DNA from: Coturnix japonica
Lineage: Eukaryota; Chordata; Aves; Galliformes; Phasianidae
Direction: 5' to 3'
Assembly (NCBI RefSeq): GCF_001577835.2
Contig: NC_029516.1
Coordinates: 50,590,186-50,654,185 of the forward strand
Length of the DNA stretch: 64,000 nt
Shown here: one piece after another, positions 1 to 11,343 of the stretch
Layout of the letters: each line of letters starts with the position of its first letter
Numbering within the stretch: position 1 is the stretch's first letter
The notes under the pieces: generated by a model
What the model was told of the DNA's origin: nothing
Databases searched by the model: none
The model's input: only the letters and a program-made list of their open reading frames with translations
Made by a program: the position numbers and the translations under genes

Positions 1-559
1 GAGCTCTGTTAGCTACCTGCAGAAAGGGAACAAACAGCCAATGCTCACATAGAAACAACACAAGTGCAAATGTTACACTAATCACAATTTGTTTCCAGAG
101 CTAGAAGAAAGCTGAGCACAAACCCCTTGTATGGGCTGGGAAAGCTACCCATTTCCCTCTCCCAAAAAGATGCAAACGAACAACTCCTGCTATTCCAACA
201 AAGGAAAGTTATTTGTCTCCTAATGCCGCAGGACATCATTTGCTTCCCAAGATTCGTTTAGACTGCAATAACTGCAGCTCTGCCGTGCTGAAAACTACTA
301 GAAACTCCAGGACTTGCTGAAGGATGCAGACAGCAGAACGGGGCCAAACAACACAGAGGCATTATGGAGACCTAGCTCTGCACATCAGAGATAGCTGCTC
401 AGGATGACCTCTTATCTCGGCAGAGCGATCAGCCCAGCAAGGCTTTAAGGTTTAGCTTCCACGACAAGCTCACCTGGCTCGATGCTCCACCAAAGCCCGT
501 TGTGATGCAGCTGCCTCCGGGCCTCCCTTAAGGAAAGACAGGGTCACCAGAGCGCACAC

Positions 560-1245
560 CGTGCCTCACCGCCTCCCTCTCGCAGCCCCCACCGTCCCTC
601 ACAGACCCCGCTCCCCATCACAGCCAAGGCGGCCATCTCCGCACCCCTCACCCCGCCTTGGGGTGGCCGGGCCCTAAACCCCTCCCGCTGGTTGAACTCC
701 CCGAGCTGCCCCCACCGCACAACCGTTACCCGCCCTCTCCCCGCGGCTCCATCACATCAGCGGCCGCAATCCCAGCAGCCTCACCCGGATAGCAGCAACG
801 GGCTGCGGCCAGTCCGCAACGCCACAGTCGCGCTCCGAACCCGACCCGTCACCCCACCCCGCCGCCGGAAAGCCAGTGTCCCCCGAGCCGCCTAATAAAC
901 CCCCGGCGTCCGCGCGTCCGTGACGCCTGGGCCGAAGCTGAGGATGTGACTGGCCGGCACGGAGGATGGGCACCGCCGGGAGCCAGTGGAATTGCGTCTG
1001 CGGGAGAGTGGGCGGGCACAGCAGCTTGGCGTCGGCCGGAAGCAGGGGCAGGTCGGAGGGCGGGGGGATTCCTTTGCTTCGTGCTTCAGGGATGTGTGGT
1101 GTTGATGAGCGTGGGGCTGGTGCGTATGGTGCGAGAACCAGAGCCACCACAAACGGCAGCTCCAAAGTCAGCACTACCAGCACCTCTTACGTGCTCAGAG
1201 GCAGTCACAAGCACGGGTCACCAGGCTGCAACCTGAGCCTCAGAC
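560..1245. promoter_or_regulatory. CpG island, probable promoter of an unidentified gene
   Basis: This is a GC- and CpG-rich stretch in otherwise AT-rich surroundings, with several GC-box-like strings and no recognisable protein domain in any frame. On the minus strand a consensus splice donor (CAG before GTGAGC) ends at position 474, just outside the island, so one possibility is a non-coding first exon of a leftward gene. In mammals the AKR1B cluster lies between SLC35B4 and BPGM, and either neighbour could own this promoter. I could not find the N-terminal coding sequence of either, so no gene is assigned. Confidence 0.55.
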
Positions 1246-3666
1246 AGTCGATAGAATTATCTCCAATAGTCCTCAACGAAGCTCATTTCATTAGCGTGGC
1301 AAAAGCAGCCAAACAACATGATTTCAAGCTCCAAGTCCAAGCTGCATCCTGTTCAGGGCTCTTGCAGACAGCTCCACTCCTCTGGCAGCTATTATCTAGC
1401 AGCTGGCAGTGTTTGTCAGGGTCTCTGCTCTGGAACCCTTCCAGGCCGTAGCAGATGCTTTTAAGCTGGAATGTTTATAGTTGAAGCGGTCTAGGAAACT
1501 CCCTCAGCACCTCAGCTTCTGCTTGGGCAGCAAAGCAACTGCATCATTCCAAAGGACGGCCAGAAGCTGAGCAAGGCAGCACGAAAGAAAACAGAATGGA
1601 GGGAGGAAAGGCAAATTAATGACTGATGAGAACTGTGGCCAACGGGAGCATTCTCTGCTGATGATGCTCTATGCCCTTGGTACATTTTCTTACAATAGTT
1701 CCTTTGTTCAAAGCTAGATCCAGTATTTGCCACAAAACCCTAGTAATTTCCAGAACGCCCTGAGCTCATTGCTTAGCACTACTTGATATACGAGCTGTCT
1801 TCCTTAGTAATTCCACCTTCAAAAGAAGCTCCTGTAATCAAAATCCTCATACTTTTTAATAACACTGAAACCTCTCCAAAACTTCCTCTTAGGTGTTTTC
1901 CTATACCGCATGAATTTGTGTATTCCCTCCTTAGCTGTGCCCCTCCCTTTCACCCTTGTTTTCTGCCAGGAACATGCCCACTCCTTCTGCCCCACTAATG
2001 TGTGGCCAAGGAAACCCCTCCCTTGTTTTTGGATGCATGTACACTCAGGCTGTTTTCAACACTCTGACTGTTTTTCCTCTACAAAAGTTCTAGATGCTCT
2101 CTTCTCTCAGGCATTTATCCACACTATTGTTCTCCCACATTTCTAGGGCTGAATCACTTCTGTGCTGCTTATCTGATGGTTATCTTCCATTCAAGGCCAG
2201 ATTTGTACTGAGAGAGGTATGGGAGTACAACGTACTCCATACAAAGAGATAAATACGCCCTTATTTCCCCTGGAGGACTCCAAACTATTGCCTCCTAAAG
2301 CCACTTTGGCTACATCGACTTCCCTGCCCACCACCCCCAGTGCAAATGAAACACAAGCATCATTTCATGATGAAATCAGCTGTAGGGAGGACAGATAGAC
2401 ACCATGTGTTGACTTCCCTATTGTAAGGACAGTGCTGTCCAAGAGGGATATCTCTCTTGAAATACCACAGCCATCGAATTCATCCACGCCTTCAGTCTCC
2501 TTGCCTTCATGCCTCAGCTTACTCAGTTAATCTGGTTTAAATGACCACTTTAGTCGCTGCCATCTCAATCACCCTCATTTTTTTTTCCATCCTAGAAAGG
2601 CTGCAAGTCCACAAGATATCAATACATTTTCATCCAAGCCTGATCTCTAAACCCACTTGTTTAGCTGAGTCCCATGCAAACGTCCGTGCATTAACACACT
2701 GGAAGCTGTTTGCCTTGTCCCTGAAACAACGGCACAGTCCTGTTTGCTTGAACTCCTTCATGCATCTCCCACACACGGAGCTTTGGTCTGTAACACAAGC
2801 ACTATAAGGCTCCATCAGAGCTCAGAGAGCACTTATTGGGTAAGGACATACCAGTCTTACACCTGTCTTTTTGTTACAGCCACTCACTGCATCTTGCATT
2901 CATCAGACAAGTGGTTCTCAACATTTTCTTGGCTCAAACATGCCTATGCGTCAGTAATTTTTCATCACACACCTACCCATTTGCCAGTATATCACACAAC
3001 CACATCTTGAACCAAGCCTGTTATTAACTAAAACTTGGGGGTAAACCTTACAGAGTAGTGAGTCTTCCTTCATGCACCAATTAGTCTTTAAGCTCCTCTG
3101 CATAGGGCCTCTTTCACCTTTTGTTTAATGAGTCCCCTATGCAATCATGCTTTCTTTTGTAAATACAGTGAAGCTTTCATCCTGTTTGGGTATGGAGGAA
3201 ACAAATAGCTTCACCCCACTGAGTTCTTTCTCATTTAGTCAAAACCAGAAGTATAAAGCCATGTGGAAGGCAAAGTATTCTATTTGTTTTGTTTTGCTTT
3301 GCTTCACTTTAACTCCATTGCTTAGGAGGAAAATCTATTCAAATAAAAGGGGAGTGTTTAAGCACTTAAACTAAGCTTGAGTTGGTCACCAGTAATATAG
3401 CTTCAGTTAAGTAAATGTAAATGTTCTTTATCATTAGTTCTAAATAAGACTGAAAAGAGGAAAAACACAACACAGCTGTCATTTCATTGTATGCAAAGCA
3501 GATAGAGGGAAGCCACTATGGGGGGCATCACACTCCAAAGACAAGCCAGGAAACCAATTTATATAGTCCCTATTACTAGATCCTGGTAATTTTATTCTGA
3601 AGTAGTAATTGGTTTTGCTTTGAGGAAAGAAAGAAGTTTCTGGATATGCCCTGGAACACTTTCTGG

Positions 3667-3667
<1 letters not shown>

Positions 3668-3700
<33 letters not shown>
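3668..3700. repeat. (AAT)n microsatellite
   Basis: About eleven consecutive AAT/ATA units form a perfect trinucleotide tract. Confidence 0.95.
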
Positions 3701-4375
3701 CTGTTTTTCTGAAATCTTAACTTTAAAAGATGTTACATTTTGCATATCCCAAGTTGAAAACATACATATGTAAAAACATACACAAGGAAAACCTTTCATT
3801 CTCCATGCCCTCAAAACCATTACAGTAGTATATGGAAACAGCTCTGAGCCACCTTTAGCTGAACGCTGCACCACAACAGGTGCCTTGACACTACAGGAAG
3901 GTGCATGGAGCCCAAGGCTGAGGATATTCCTGCAACTTTCCTAGCCCACCTTACAGTCCTAATCCCAAAAGAACTCTAAAATAAGTTCTAAAATAAGTTC
4001 TACAAGATTCCAACAGCTGAGAAAATACAATTTCTCACAACCAGTTCTCACTTTTAAACCAAGAAACACATTCCAAAGATTGAGGAAGCTCACTTAAGTA
4101 CAGATTAATTTATTGTAACAATATCAAAAGTAGGGAAATCTCATGATGAATCTGCCTTTTTTTCTCCCCCCACGATAAACAAAGTGTCACAGACATCAGA
4201 CGTCAGTAAGAAACTGTCTGGGAAGAGATAATTCAAAAGCGACTCCTATAAAAAAAGCAAGCAGCCGGGTGGTGTCTAGTCAGGGCACGATAAGTTAGGT
4301 AAAAAACAGACTGCAGAGAGCTGATACTACAGCATGGCTATGGTACGTGCGAATCTGAGCAAATACAACCAACAG

Positions 4376-4376
4376 C

Positions 4377-4426
<50 letters not shown>
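4376..4426. repeat. (AAT)n microsatellite
   Basis: About seventeen consecutive ATA/AAT units form a second, longer trinucleotide tract roughly 0.7 kb from the first. The long leucine or isoleucine runs it creates in open frames are artefacts. Confidence 0.95.
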
Positions 4427-4427
<1 letters not shown>

Positions 4428-4767
4428 GGGAAGTCCAGTATTTTAGAGAATGGCAAGAACAACAAGCACACAACAGACATGTTCAAGTTTGCTTGTGCTA
4501 ATGTCCTTCAATTAAACTGAATGGTTCATCTCTAAAGAGCTGCTTAAGACATTTTCCTTCCTTGTTACAGTGTAGGTTAACCAGAAACTTGCTGATGCGT
4601 TCGTGGAGAGCTACCTCCATCTACATTTAGTATGTCTGTTGTCTCACAAGCGCTCTAAAAATCAAAGATTTGTTCAGTGCTGCTTTAATTTCCGTGGTAT
4701 GAGGCTCTCTTGCAGAGACCAGTTTACAAAAAAAGCCTAACTGATGTTTTGGTTTTTTTTAAATGGG

Positions 4768-4786
4768 AAAAAAAAAAAAAAAAAAA
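4768..4786 (+). repeat. Poly(A) homopolymer
   Basis: A run of 19 A residues. No retroelement body was recognised next to it. Confidence 0.9.
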
Positions 4787-5154
4787 GACTTTCCTGTATA
4801 AAAAATCTGTTCAGTGTGTCCTGGTTGGATTAACAGAACGGAGTCACAGTGTTCTACCTTACCGCAACTTGTAGGAATGCAGTGGTGTTGCCCCTGACTT
4901 ACAAAAGCCAAAAAAAATCATGCTTTTCTTCTACAGGACTGTTTCCCAGGCAACCTTGGGAGTTAAGTCCCTAAATCAACAGCTGTACATCACAAGTTCA
5001 TTCAGTCTTTACCAACCCCCCCCACTCCATTTCTATTATGAAAAAGCTGCATGAGTGGAAAGGCAGCCAAGACTTGCCTTTCATGCAAACAAATCATGCT
5101 TGGATGGGGAGGCAGGATAACCAACTTCATAGAATTTCAATTTTCATCTCATCT

Positions 5155-5522
5155 TTAGCCTCGAGAAAAGAAGGCTGAGAGGGGATTTGATCTAGATTTA
5201 TAAATACTTGAGGTGTGGGGGCCATAGTGGTGAGGCTGGTCTCTTCAGTAGTGCGTGGGGATAGGACTAGGTGTAATGGGATGAAACTTCAGCACAGGAA
5301 GTTCCGCATGAATGTGTGCAAGAACTTCTTTACAGTGAGGGTGACGGAGCACTGGAACAGGCTGCCCAGGGGGGTGGTGGAGTCTCCTTCTCTGGAGATA
5401 TTCAAGACCCGACTGGACGCCTACCTGTGCGACGTGGTGTAGGGAGCCTGATTTGGCAGGGGGGTTGGACTCGATGATCTCTAGAGGTACCTTCCAACCC
5501 CTACAATTCTGTGATTCTGTGA
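5155..5522 (+). mobile_element. CR1 LINE, 5'-truncated 3' end
   Basis: This is the 3' terminus of a chicken-repeat-1 retroposon in forward orientation. An open frame at 5215-5442 encodes the typical C-terminus of the CR1 reverse-transcriptase protein, including the motif EHWNRLPRGVVESPSLEIFK and the ending RLDAYLCDVV. After the stop come the usual 3'UTR and the terminal ATTCTGTGAT-type direct repeat at about 5505-5522. CR1 copies are typically 5'-truncated like this one. The intact C-terminal frame suggests a comparatively young insertion. Confidence 0.93.
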
Positions 5523-8109
5523 TACCTGTTTTATTCACATGGAAATCTACTCAGTTAAATCACTCAGTGTCTGATTTTTATTCTTTTTTGCTTTGGAATT
5601 ACTCTATTTACATCAGCTCTAGCTGCCCACAGATGAAAAAATATTTTTCTCGTATTTCAGCATTTTTCCTGTATTTCAGCATCTCCCTTTTGTATTAGAA
5701 CAAAAGGACAAACTTTTCTGCTTCCCAAAGACACTAGGTACTAGCTAGCATTTGACACTTTGAATAGGTCAATTTCTTCTTTAAATATTAAGTACTGCCA
5801 CCTCTACCTTTTCTGTGCAGGAGCACATCTACAGTGTACCAAATAAATTACTCAGCTCAGCTCAGCTCAGTGGATCTGTGAGAATATTGCATAGGTGCTG
5901 CCCTTTCTAAAGTGGCATTTGCAAAAGTAACATGTATCTGATAAGGCGCTGTTATCTCTGTTCGTTGTTGTCGTTGTTGTAGTACCTCCAGAAGGATACC
6001 GCAAAATGAGGTCTGTGCTCTCAGTCCAGCATCTCATCTACTTTTAAACATACAGGTTTTCATAAACTTCAGACACAGAGAAGTCAGTTCCTATGGCAGC
6101 TGGGTTACATCTAGATTATCAGGGCAGCTGGAAGTACATGCAGCCCAAATTAATATATCCGGCTTCTGCATCAACCCACCTTGTAGCCACCACCTCTACT
6201 CAGCCCTTCAAGTTACAGATATGTTCTGGTCTGGGACATGACGACCTCACAAGCCTCCACTAAAGGTTCATAGCATTCATGGGTCCTGCTGTGTGGCAGC
6301 AGAAAGACCACATGAGGCTCTGCCCTTGCATTCACAAAACCTGCGTAACTTAGTTAAAACAGTTGGGCTCCCTCGTTATCAGTGAGTTTGGCTTATATAG
6401 CAATTTCCTTTCAGCTCTCTCTGCACAGAGTACACAGTGATATCTTTCATATTGTCCCTAATCAAGATAAACTTGTTTTTACTGAGTGCTTCATTTTATT
6501 TTGTTTATCAGACATGAGGAAAATACTGTCAACGCTTTCACGTTTCACAAATGGAAAACATAACTTCCCACACTCTTAAGGCATTCTAAGCATTCCTTTT
6601 CTTGTCAAAACTAGACACAGCCAATTGCTAAAACTTGAAAAGGAGCACAAAAATATCTTTCCATGAGAACAATACCCTCCACTTGGCAAAGAAATTAGAA
6701 CACTGTTCTCAGTAGTGATGAGCTTTGGAAAACCTGTCTGTGTACATGAGAGAGGAAAACCTTTTTCCTTTGATAACTATGCATACTCACAGACGCTTAG
6801 TGGACAGTTACATACATCTGGAATGATCAAATTTTCAGTATGCACGTGAGCTGGGTTGGAGGCTGGCTATGGTGCCCTTCTTTGATTTCAGTTGCTTACT
6901 TCCTCCGCTACAAAGCCCAATCTTCCACAAAAATAACTGAGAATACACGGCTCTGCTGCTGTTTCAGCACCTGCTCTTTTCACAGGCCTTGACCTAGAGA
7001 AAATCCAGCAATGGATCTGCCAGTCTTGCATTAATCCACCTCTCCAATCTATTCTCAGGAGGTTTTTTCTTAGGAGCTTCAGAGAGGACATGCAAGATGT
7101 TGATATGCTTGGCTTCCACAGAAACCAGTCCTAACCTGCACAAGGAAATTGCAGTTTAATTAAAATTTTTCAAAAAGTGATGCTATAAAATTAATGCTAA
7201 CACTGTGGGAGGAAAGATATCATTTTACTCGAGACTGCCTTCTGTATTTACAAGTGAAGCAGGTAGGAACGCATTTAAGTTAAAGCAATATGCATGTACT
7301 TCAAGTGCTAAGGGTATGTATGGGGACAAAGCAATGGAAAATAAACACACAGCAGAAATCCTGACATCCAGCTACTCTGAGGACTCCACGGATAATATGC
7401 AAAATAATACAGAGTCTGGCATTACACTGGCTGGAGAAAGAGATAAATGACACTGTTGGTGGAATTTTTAATGAAAACCTTCTTCCAATCCCACTGAACC
7501 AATAGCAAACATCCCAATGCAAGTAGATTCTGGCTGCTAATGTGTACTTGACACCCCAACTCCATACTGCTCACACTGCTTTCCACCATATACAGGCAGC
7601 CCACAGTGCCCCCTGATTGGTACTGTCAAAACAAGCAGGAGGTCCTGACCACATTCCTGTGCTATCAATTATGATAAATCCATCCCTTCCACATTTTGGA
7701 CAGGCTCTGTGTTTCTCTGGGATACACAACATTCCCCTGGGATGTTATAGTTTAAGTGCCAGGCTACCAGGAGGTGGAAAACAGAGTTGATTTCTGTCTC
7801 AAATGTAACAATTCTTAGAATGTCTGGTTTGAGAACATCCTTCAGATATTCCAGTGAGATCCATCAGGAAAGCATGTCTTAATTCTCAGTGCCAATGACA
7901 AAAGGGAAAAAGGACAGATTTTTAGTGCCCTCAATTAAGGAATCAGGCATTTCAGAAAATCAGTTTGTTAACTGTTAATTAGCAATTTTTGGCTAGTTTC
8001 CTCTTCAAAATTCACACCATATCTCTTGATACTGTAACACAAAATTTTGATCCCTTACCTTCATTACAGTCAGAAGCCATCTTCTGTTTATTTTCTTTCT
8101 AGCAAAAGG
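5523..8109. other. Intergenic region with no gene seen
   Basis: No coding exon, RNA gene or mobile element was recognised. A short CTCAG pentamer tract lies near 5851-5870 and a GTT-rich stretch near 5962-5982. Confidence 0.5.
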
Positions 8110-9093
8110 CAGTAGGAAGAAAGATTTTCAGCTTCGCCACACTATAAGCTCTTCAGAATACAATTCAATCTGCTAAGAGATCGGTGAGGAAATTCCACAG
8201 CAGTGATGCTGTCACACACAGGTTTAATTCTGCCCCCGTGTGTACAAACATTAAAATACACCACCTGTTCCATCGTCTCGGTTCTGAGCAACTTTTGAGC
8301 AAAAAGGATGCATTACTCTGTGATACCAATTAAATGACATCTACATCATGTTGCTACAGTTCACCTTTTTCACCAAAGAATGCACTGGCCACTTGCCTGT
8401 AGCCTGTACCAATAAACTGGGAAGAATGACAAGTGAAAAGAACAGGCAGTTTTCCACACAGTTTATATGATGGTCCTCTCAAGACTGGAAAAAATAAAAA
8501 TGGGGACCTCCTTTGTCTTCTCAGCTTTACCATGCATGCCCTGCATGAGCTTCAGCAGCCATGGTTGATCGGTGCCTCAGTTCCCACTCAGAACTGTGCA
8601 TTAAACCACCTCTCGCCCATGGGGATGTCTGCATCTGTAGAGATTTCCCCTGTGTCTCTCACCATCCATCTACACCCATAGGCAGATACTGGGCTCTGCC
8701 AGGTCAACTCAGGTCAACAGTGGGGCTGCAGGCTCTAGGGAATTGGGTAGGCCCTGCATCCCGCCAACCCTCCCAGCTAGGAGGGCAGAAGCGTGCAATG
8801 GCTCTGTGAGTAGTTTCCTGCCATGCCTTGGAACTCCAGTTTGCTGAGTCATGGTAGGGCAGCCTCAGGTCAACTGCCACTAACTCAAACAGGTGGAAAC
8901 CAGCAGGGCAAACTTCAGGAGTGTGCTGACAGTCTCCACCAAGATAAGTGCCAGCAGCTGTACACAGGGGCAGGGCTTGCACAAGCACAGACCTGCTGGG
9001 CACAGCCACCCACAACCCCCCTTTTGAAAAAGAGCAAGATAAAAGAAAAGTCCATGGGTTGTGCTGTGGCATGCCCTGTGACTTTTGATTTCA
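8110..9093 (+). repeat. U1: duplicated upstream block of the A-type AKR1B genes
   Basis: This block recurs in diverged form at about 18480-19450 (U2), 22815-23624 (U3) and 37015-37330 (U4). Landmarks include a stretch on not-quite-matching TGACATCTACATCATGTTGC, the phrase GCCTGTACCAATAAACTGGG (shared with U3) and the string AACTCAAACAGG near 8883. It lies directly upstream of A1, matching the place of U2 before an exon 1, so it is the 5' flank carried with each duplicated gene. It ends abruptly at about 9093, where the inverted promoter piece begins. Confidence 0.75.
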
Positions 9094-9375
9094 ACTGCTC
9101 TGCATATGACACAGCTTTCTCTCCAGGTTCATCCATGTTCCGCCCCAGGATGGCATCTTGGCTCCGGGTGTATCAGCGGGCACGTAGGTCGGCCATGGCG
9201 CCGTCGCGGCTGCCAACCAGCTGTGTTTGCTGCTTCTGGCCCGGCGTTAAATTAGTGATGGTGCTGCCTCCTGGTGGGGGAGGATGGGAGGAGGTTGCAT
9301 GTGATGTTTGAGTTCTCACGTGCCCAGCAAATAAGGCTGCGGATTTATCCAGTTCAACACAAGCTAATTGTAAGC
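9094..9375 (-). other. AKR1B: Inverted A1 promoter, exon 1 and start of intron 1
   Basis: On the minus strand this piece reads promoter, exon 1, then the first bases of intron 1, which is the reverse of what the gene to its right needs. The start codon is at 9196-9194 and exon 1 runs to about 9133. The encoded start resembles the N-terminus seen in other copies ([14 protein letters not shown]), but several small indels break the frame. The E-box CACGTG is at 9317-9322. Forward block U1 stops at 9093 and its expected continuation begins at 9375 on the other strand, so flipping this 282-bp piece would restore the gene. A misoriented noisy contig end is more likely than a natural inversion. Confidence 0.75.
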
Positions 9376-9400
9376 NNNNNNNNNNNNNNNNNNNNNNNNN
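9376..9400. other. Assembly gap (25 N)
   Basis: Twenty-five N characters separate two inverted pieces of the A1 gene. Confidence 1.
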
Positions 9401-10945
9401 AAAGCCAGAAGGCCGTGGATGAGATAAAATCCAGGTAATCCAGTTTTAGATCAGCAAGAGTTTTCTGGCAGGCTCCCTTCCAGATGTTTTTCATGAAATG
9501 TGGACCATAGCTGGAGATAAAAAGCCAAGCCACAGTGTGATCTCCTGGGTTAAAAGTTTGTGTGCCCTTTCATTGGGAAACAGGAAATGCTCCATCTTCT
9601 TTGAAGGCCACAGGGAAATAAAAGACATCTGACTCTGTGGGCAGATACCTGGATGCCCCAGGACCTCATGTTTCTCGTGCAGCAGAGAAGTGTGAGCAAC
9701 ACTGCTGGAGCAAGAACTGAGGTGCTCTACAAGCACTACCACTGCAACACATGCCTTCTCTGCTGTGCTTTGTCATCATGAGGGTGCCAGTAGCACACAG
9801 GTAGTTTCACTGCACCAGCCCACTACTGCATATGATCTCAGAACTGTGTATCACTGATTTCTAACTTTCTTGTTGCTACCCTGGCCCTCCATCTCTTTTC
9901 CTGCTCCCCTTCAAACCAAGGGTGTCCTTTGCTTGCGGTGTCATCCTGAGCTCAGGCAGGTTGATGAGGTTGCAGCGGCACGTCCTTCCTCATGCCACAG
10001 CACTTCTTCCCCTCTGCAAAGTGCCAGGCTTTGTGGATTTGCTGAAGCACAGGTGCATTGTGGAGGAGGTGGCTGTTTTCTTAGGGATATGGATGGGAAG
10101 AAGCCATTACAGGGAGAGAATGAGTTGTTAGAAAGGAAGGGAGGAAGGACCTGTGGAGACAGGTTCCTGTGTGCACAGTGCTGTCTTCTCTTGGCGAGTT
10201 CAGGCTGAATGGGGATCAGCCTGTCAGTGAACTGGGAAGAAAAGAGGGTTTCTGCCCTCCTTTGCTCACAACTCAGCGAGCTTATTATCCCTGTCCACTG
10301 ACTACAAGAAAATCACACTCGGTGTGCAGAAAGTCAAGTGTTGTTTCGAGAATCAGTGATTCATATCCTTCCTGAGACTCCAGAGAGGACTCCAGAGATT
10401 AAGTGAAGCAGTAAGCTTGAATCAGGAGTGACTCGAAGGATGTTTTCAAAGCCTTCAGCCTAAAGCATAAAGCCTGTCTTTAAGCTATATTCTCTGCAGT
10501 TACCATAGTCAAAGCATTTCCCAACGGCCTCTTTGAAATGGAAGGCCATCAGCTGTTTACCTTACTGACAATGAAGAGGGTCCCTCTCCGCTTCACAACG
10601 CCTTCCTTGATTTTTGCTGGATCCATTCCCAACCTCTTCTCATTTTGTACAAATAGCACCATCAAAGTGGACGGTATTCCAGCAAGCGATTGCAGCTTCA
10701 CTGCACGCTGTACTTGCCTGGTGGGGACTGAAAACAATCACGATTACTTAAGAAATTCATAGCAGTGCAATCTGAATGCCTTGTTTTCCTAACAAGAGAA
10801 GAAGGAAAGCTACCTTACCAGAATTAAAACCCTCCCTTGCTACTATATTTTGTTTGCAAGGAGCAGTGCTCTTGAAAGTCTGATAACTGCTCTGCAGTAT
10901 GAAGCTTTCTCTTCAGCTGTTACCTTCCATTGTTCCCAGCCCCAG
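9401..10945 (-). other. AKR1B: Inverted A1 segment: end of exon 1 to exon 3
   Basis: Read on the minus strand, this holds the end of exon 1 and its donor (about 10945-10920), intron 1, exon 2 (10727-10561, 167 bp against 168 expected), intron 2 and exon 3 (9510-9401). Exon 2 still shows IKEGVVKR and LFIVSK. Exon 3 shows the start of the canonical LWCTF region and the LDYLD stretch, with frame-breaking indels. At 10946 the forward strand resumes with AAG and the intron 3 donor, exactly where inverted exon 3 stops. Flipping 9401-10945 would therefore give an uninterrupted gene. The many indels, absent from exons 4-10 of the same gene, suggest a low-accuracy gap-filling sequence placed backwards. 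Confidence 0.8.
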
Positions 10946-11343
10946 AAGGTACAGTAATGGCAATTGCTTTGGCTTGCTTTGTTGGGTGGGATCTTCAGAG
11001 CTGCCAGCTATGGTTTCATCACAGCTGCTGTTCCTGTCTAGAAATATCACATCACTCTCGCGCTGCTCATTCATTTCTATTTCAGCCACATGCAGACTGC
11101 ATGCACAGTGTCTTCTGTCTTCCTGATAATGGGGGAGGAAGATATAATTGATGGCAAGGATGCCCTGATCGTGCCTGAATTAAAACAAAGAAATGGTTCA
11201 AGACTTTATTATCTTATAAAGAGAATTAAAGTGATTGTTTTTCTTTCCTTCAGCCTTAATTCTCCTATACTCATGTTGAATTTCCTTACAAAGCTAACTG
11301 CCCTGAGGGGAATGCTACAAACATCTTTATTCCATGCTCACAG

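Larger units (their letters stand above)
1246..5154. other. Intergenic region with no gene seen
   Basis: No open frame with a recognisable domain was found, and no coherent set of splice sites. The region contains two AAT microsatellites and one poly(A) run, listed separately. An AATAAA on the minus strand near 4109-4114 could mark a 3' end, but nothing else supports that. Confidence 0.5.

Noticed and set aside
752-1183. 143-aa open frame on the minus strand in the CpG island
   Set aside because: Proline- and arginine-rich composition typical of GC-rich DNA, no known domain, and overlapping open frames on both strands of similar length.
3479-3874. 131-aa minus-strand open frame
   Set aside because: It runs through the AAT microsatellite (a long Ile run) and has no family resemblance.
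5215-5442. 75-aa open frame as a host protein
   Set aside because: It is the C-terminus of the CR1 LINE protein.
10549-10737. 62-aa minus-strand frame with AKR-like residues as a separate small gene
   Set aside because: It is exon 2 of the inverted A1 segment plus read-through into its intron, not an independent gene.
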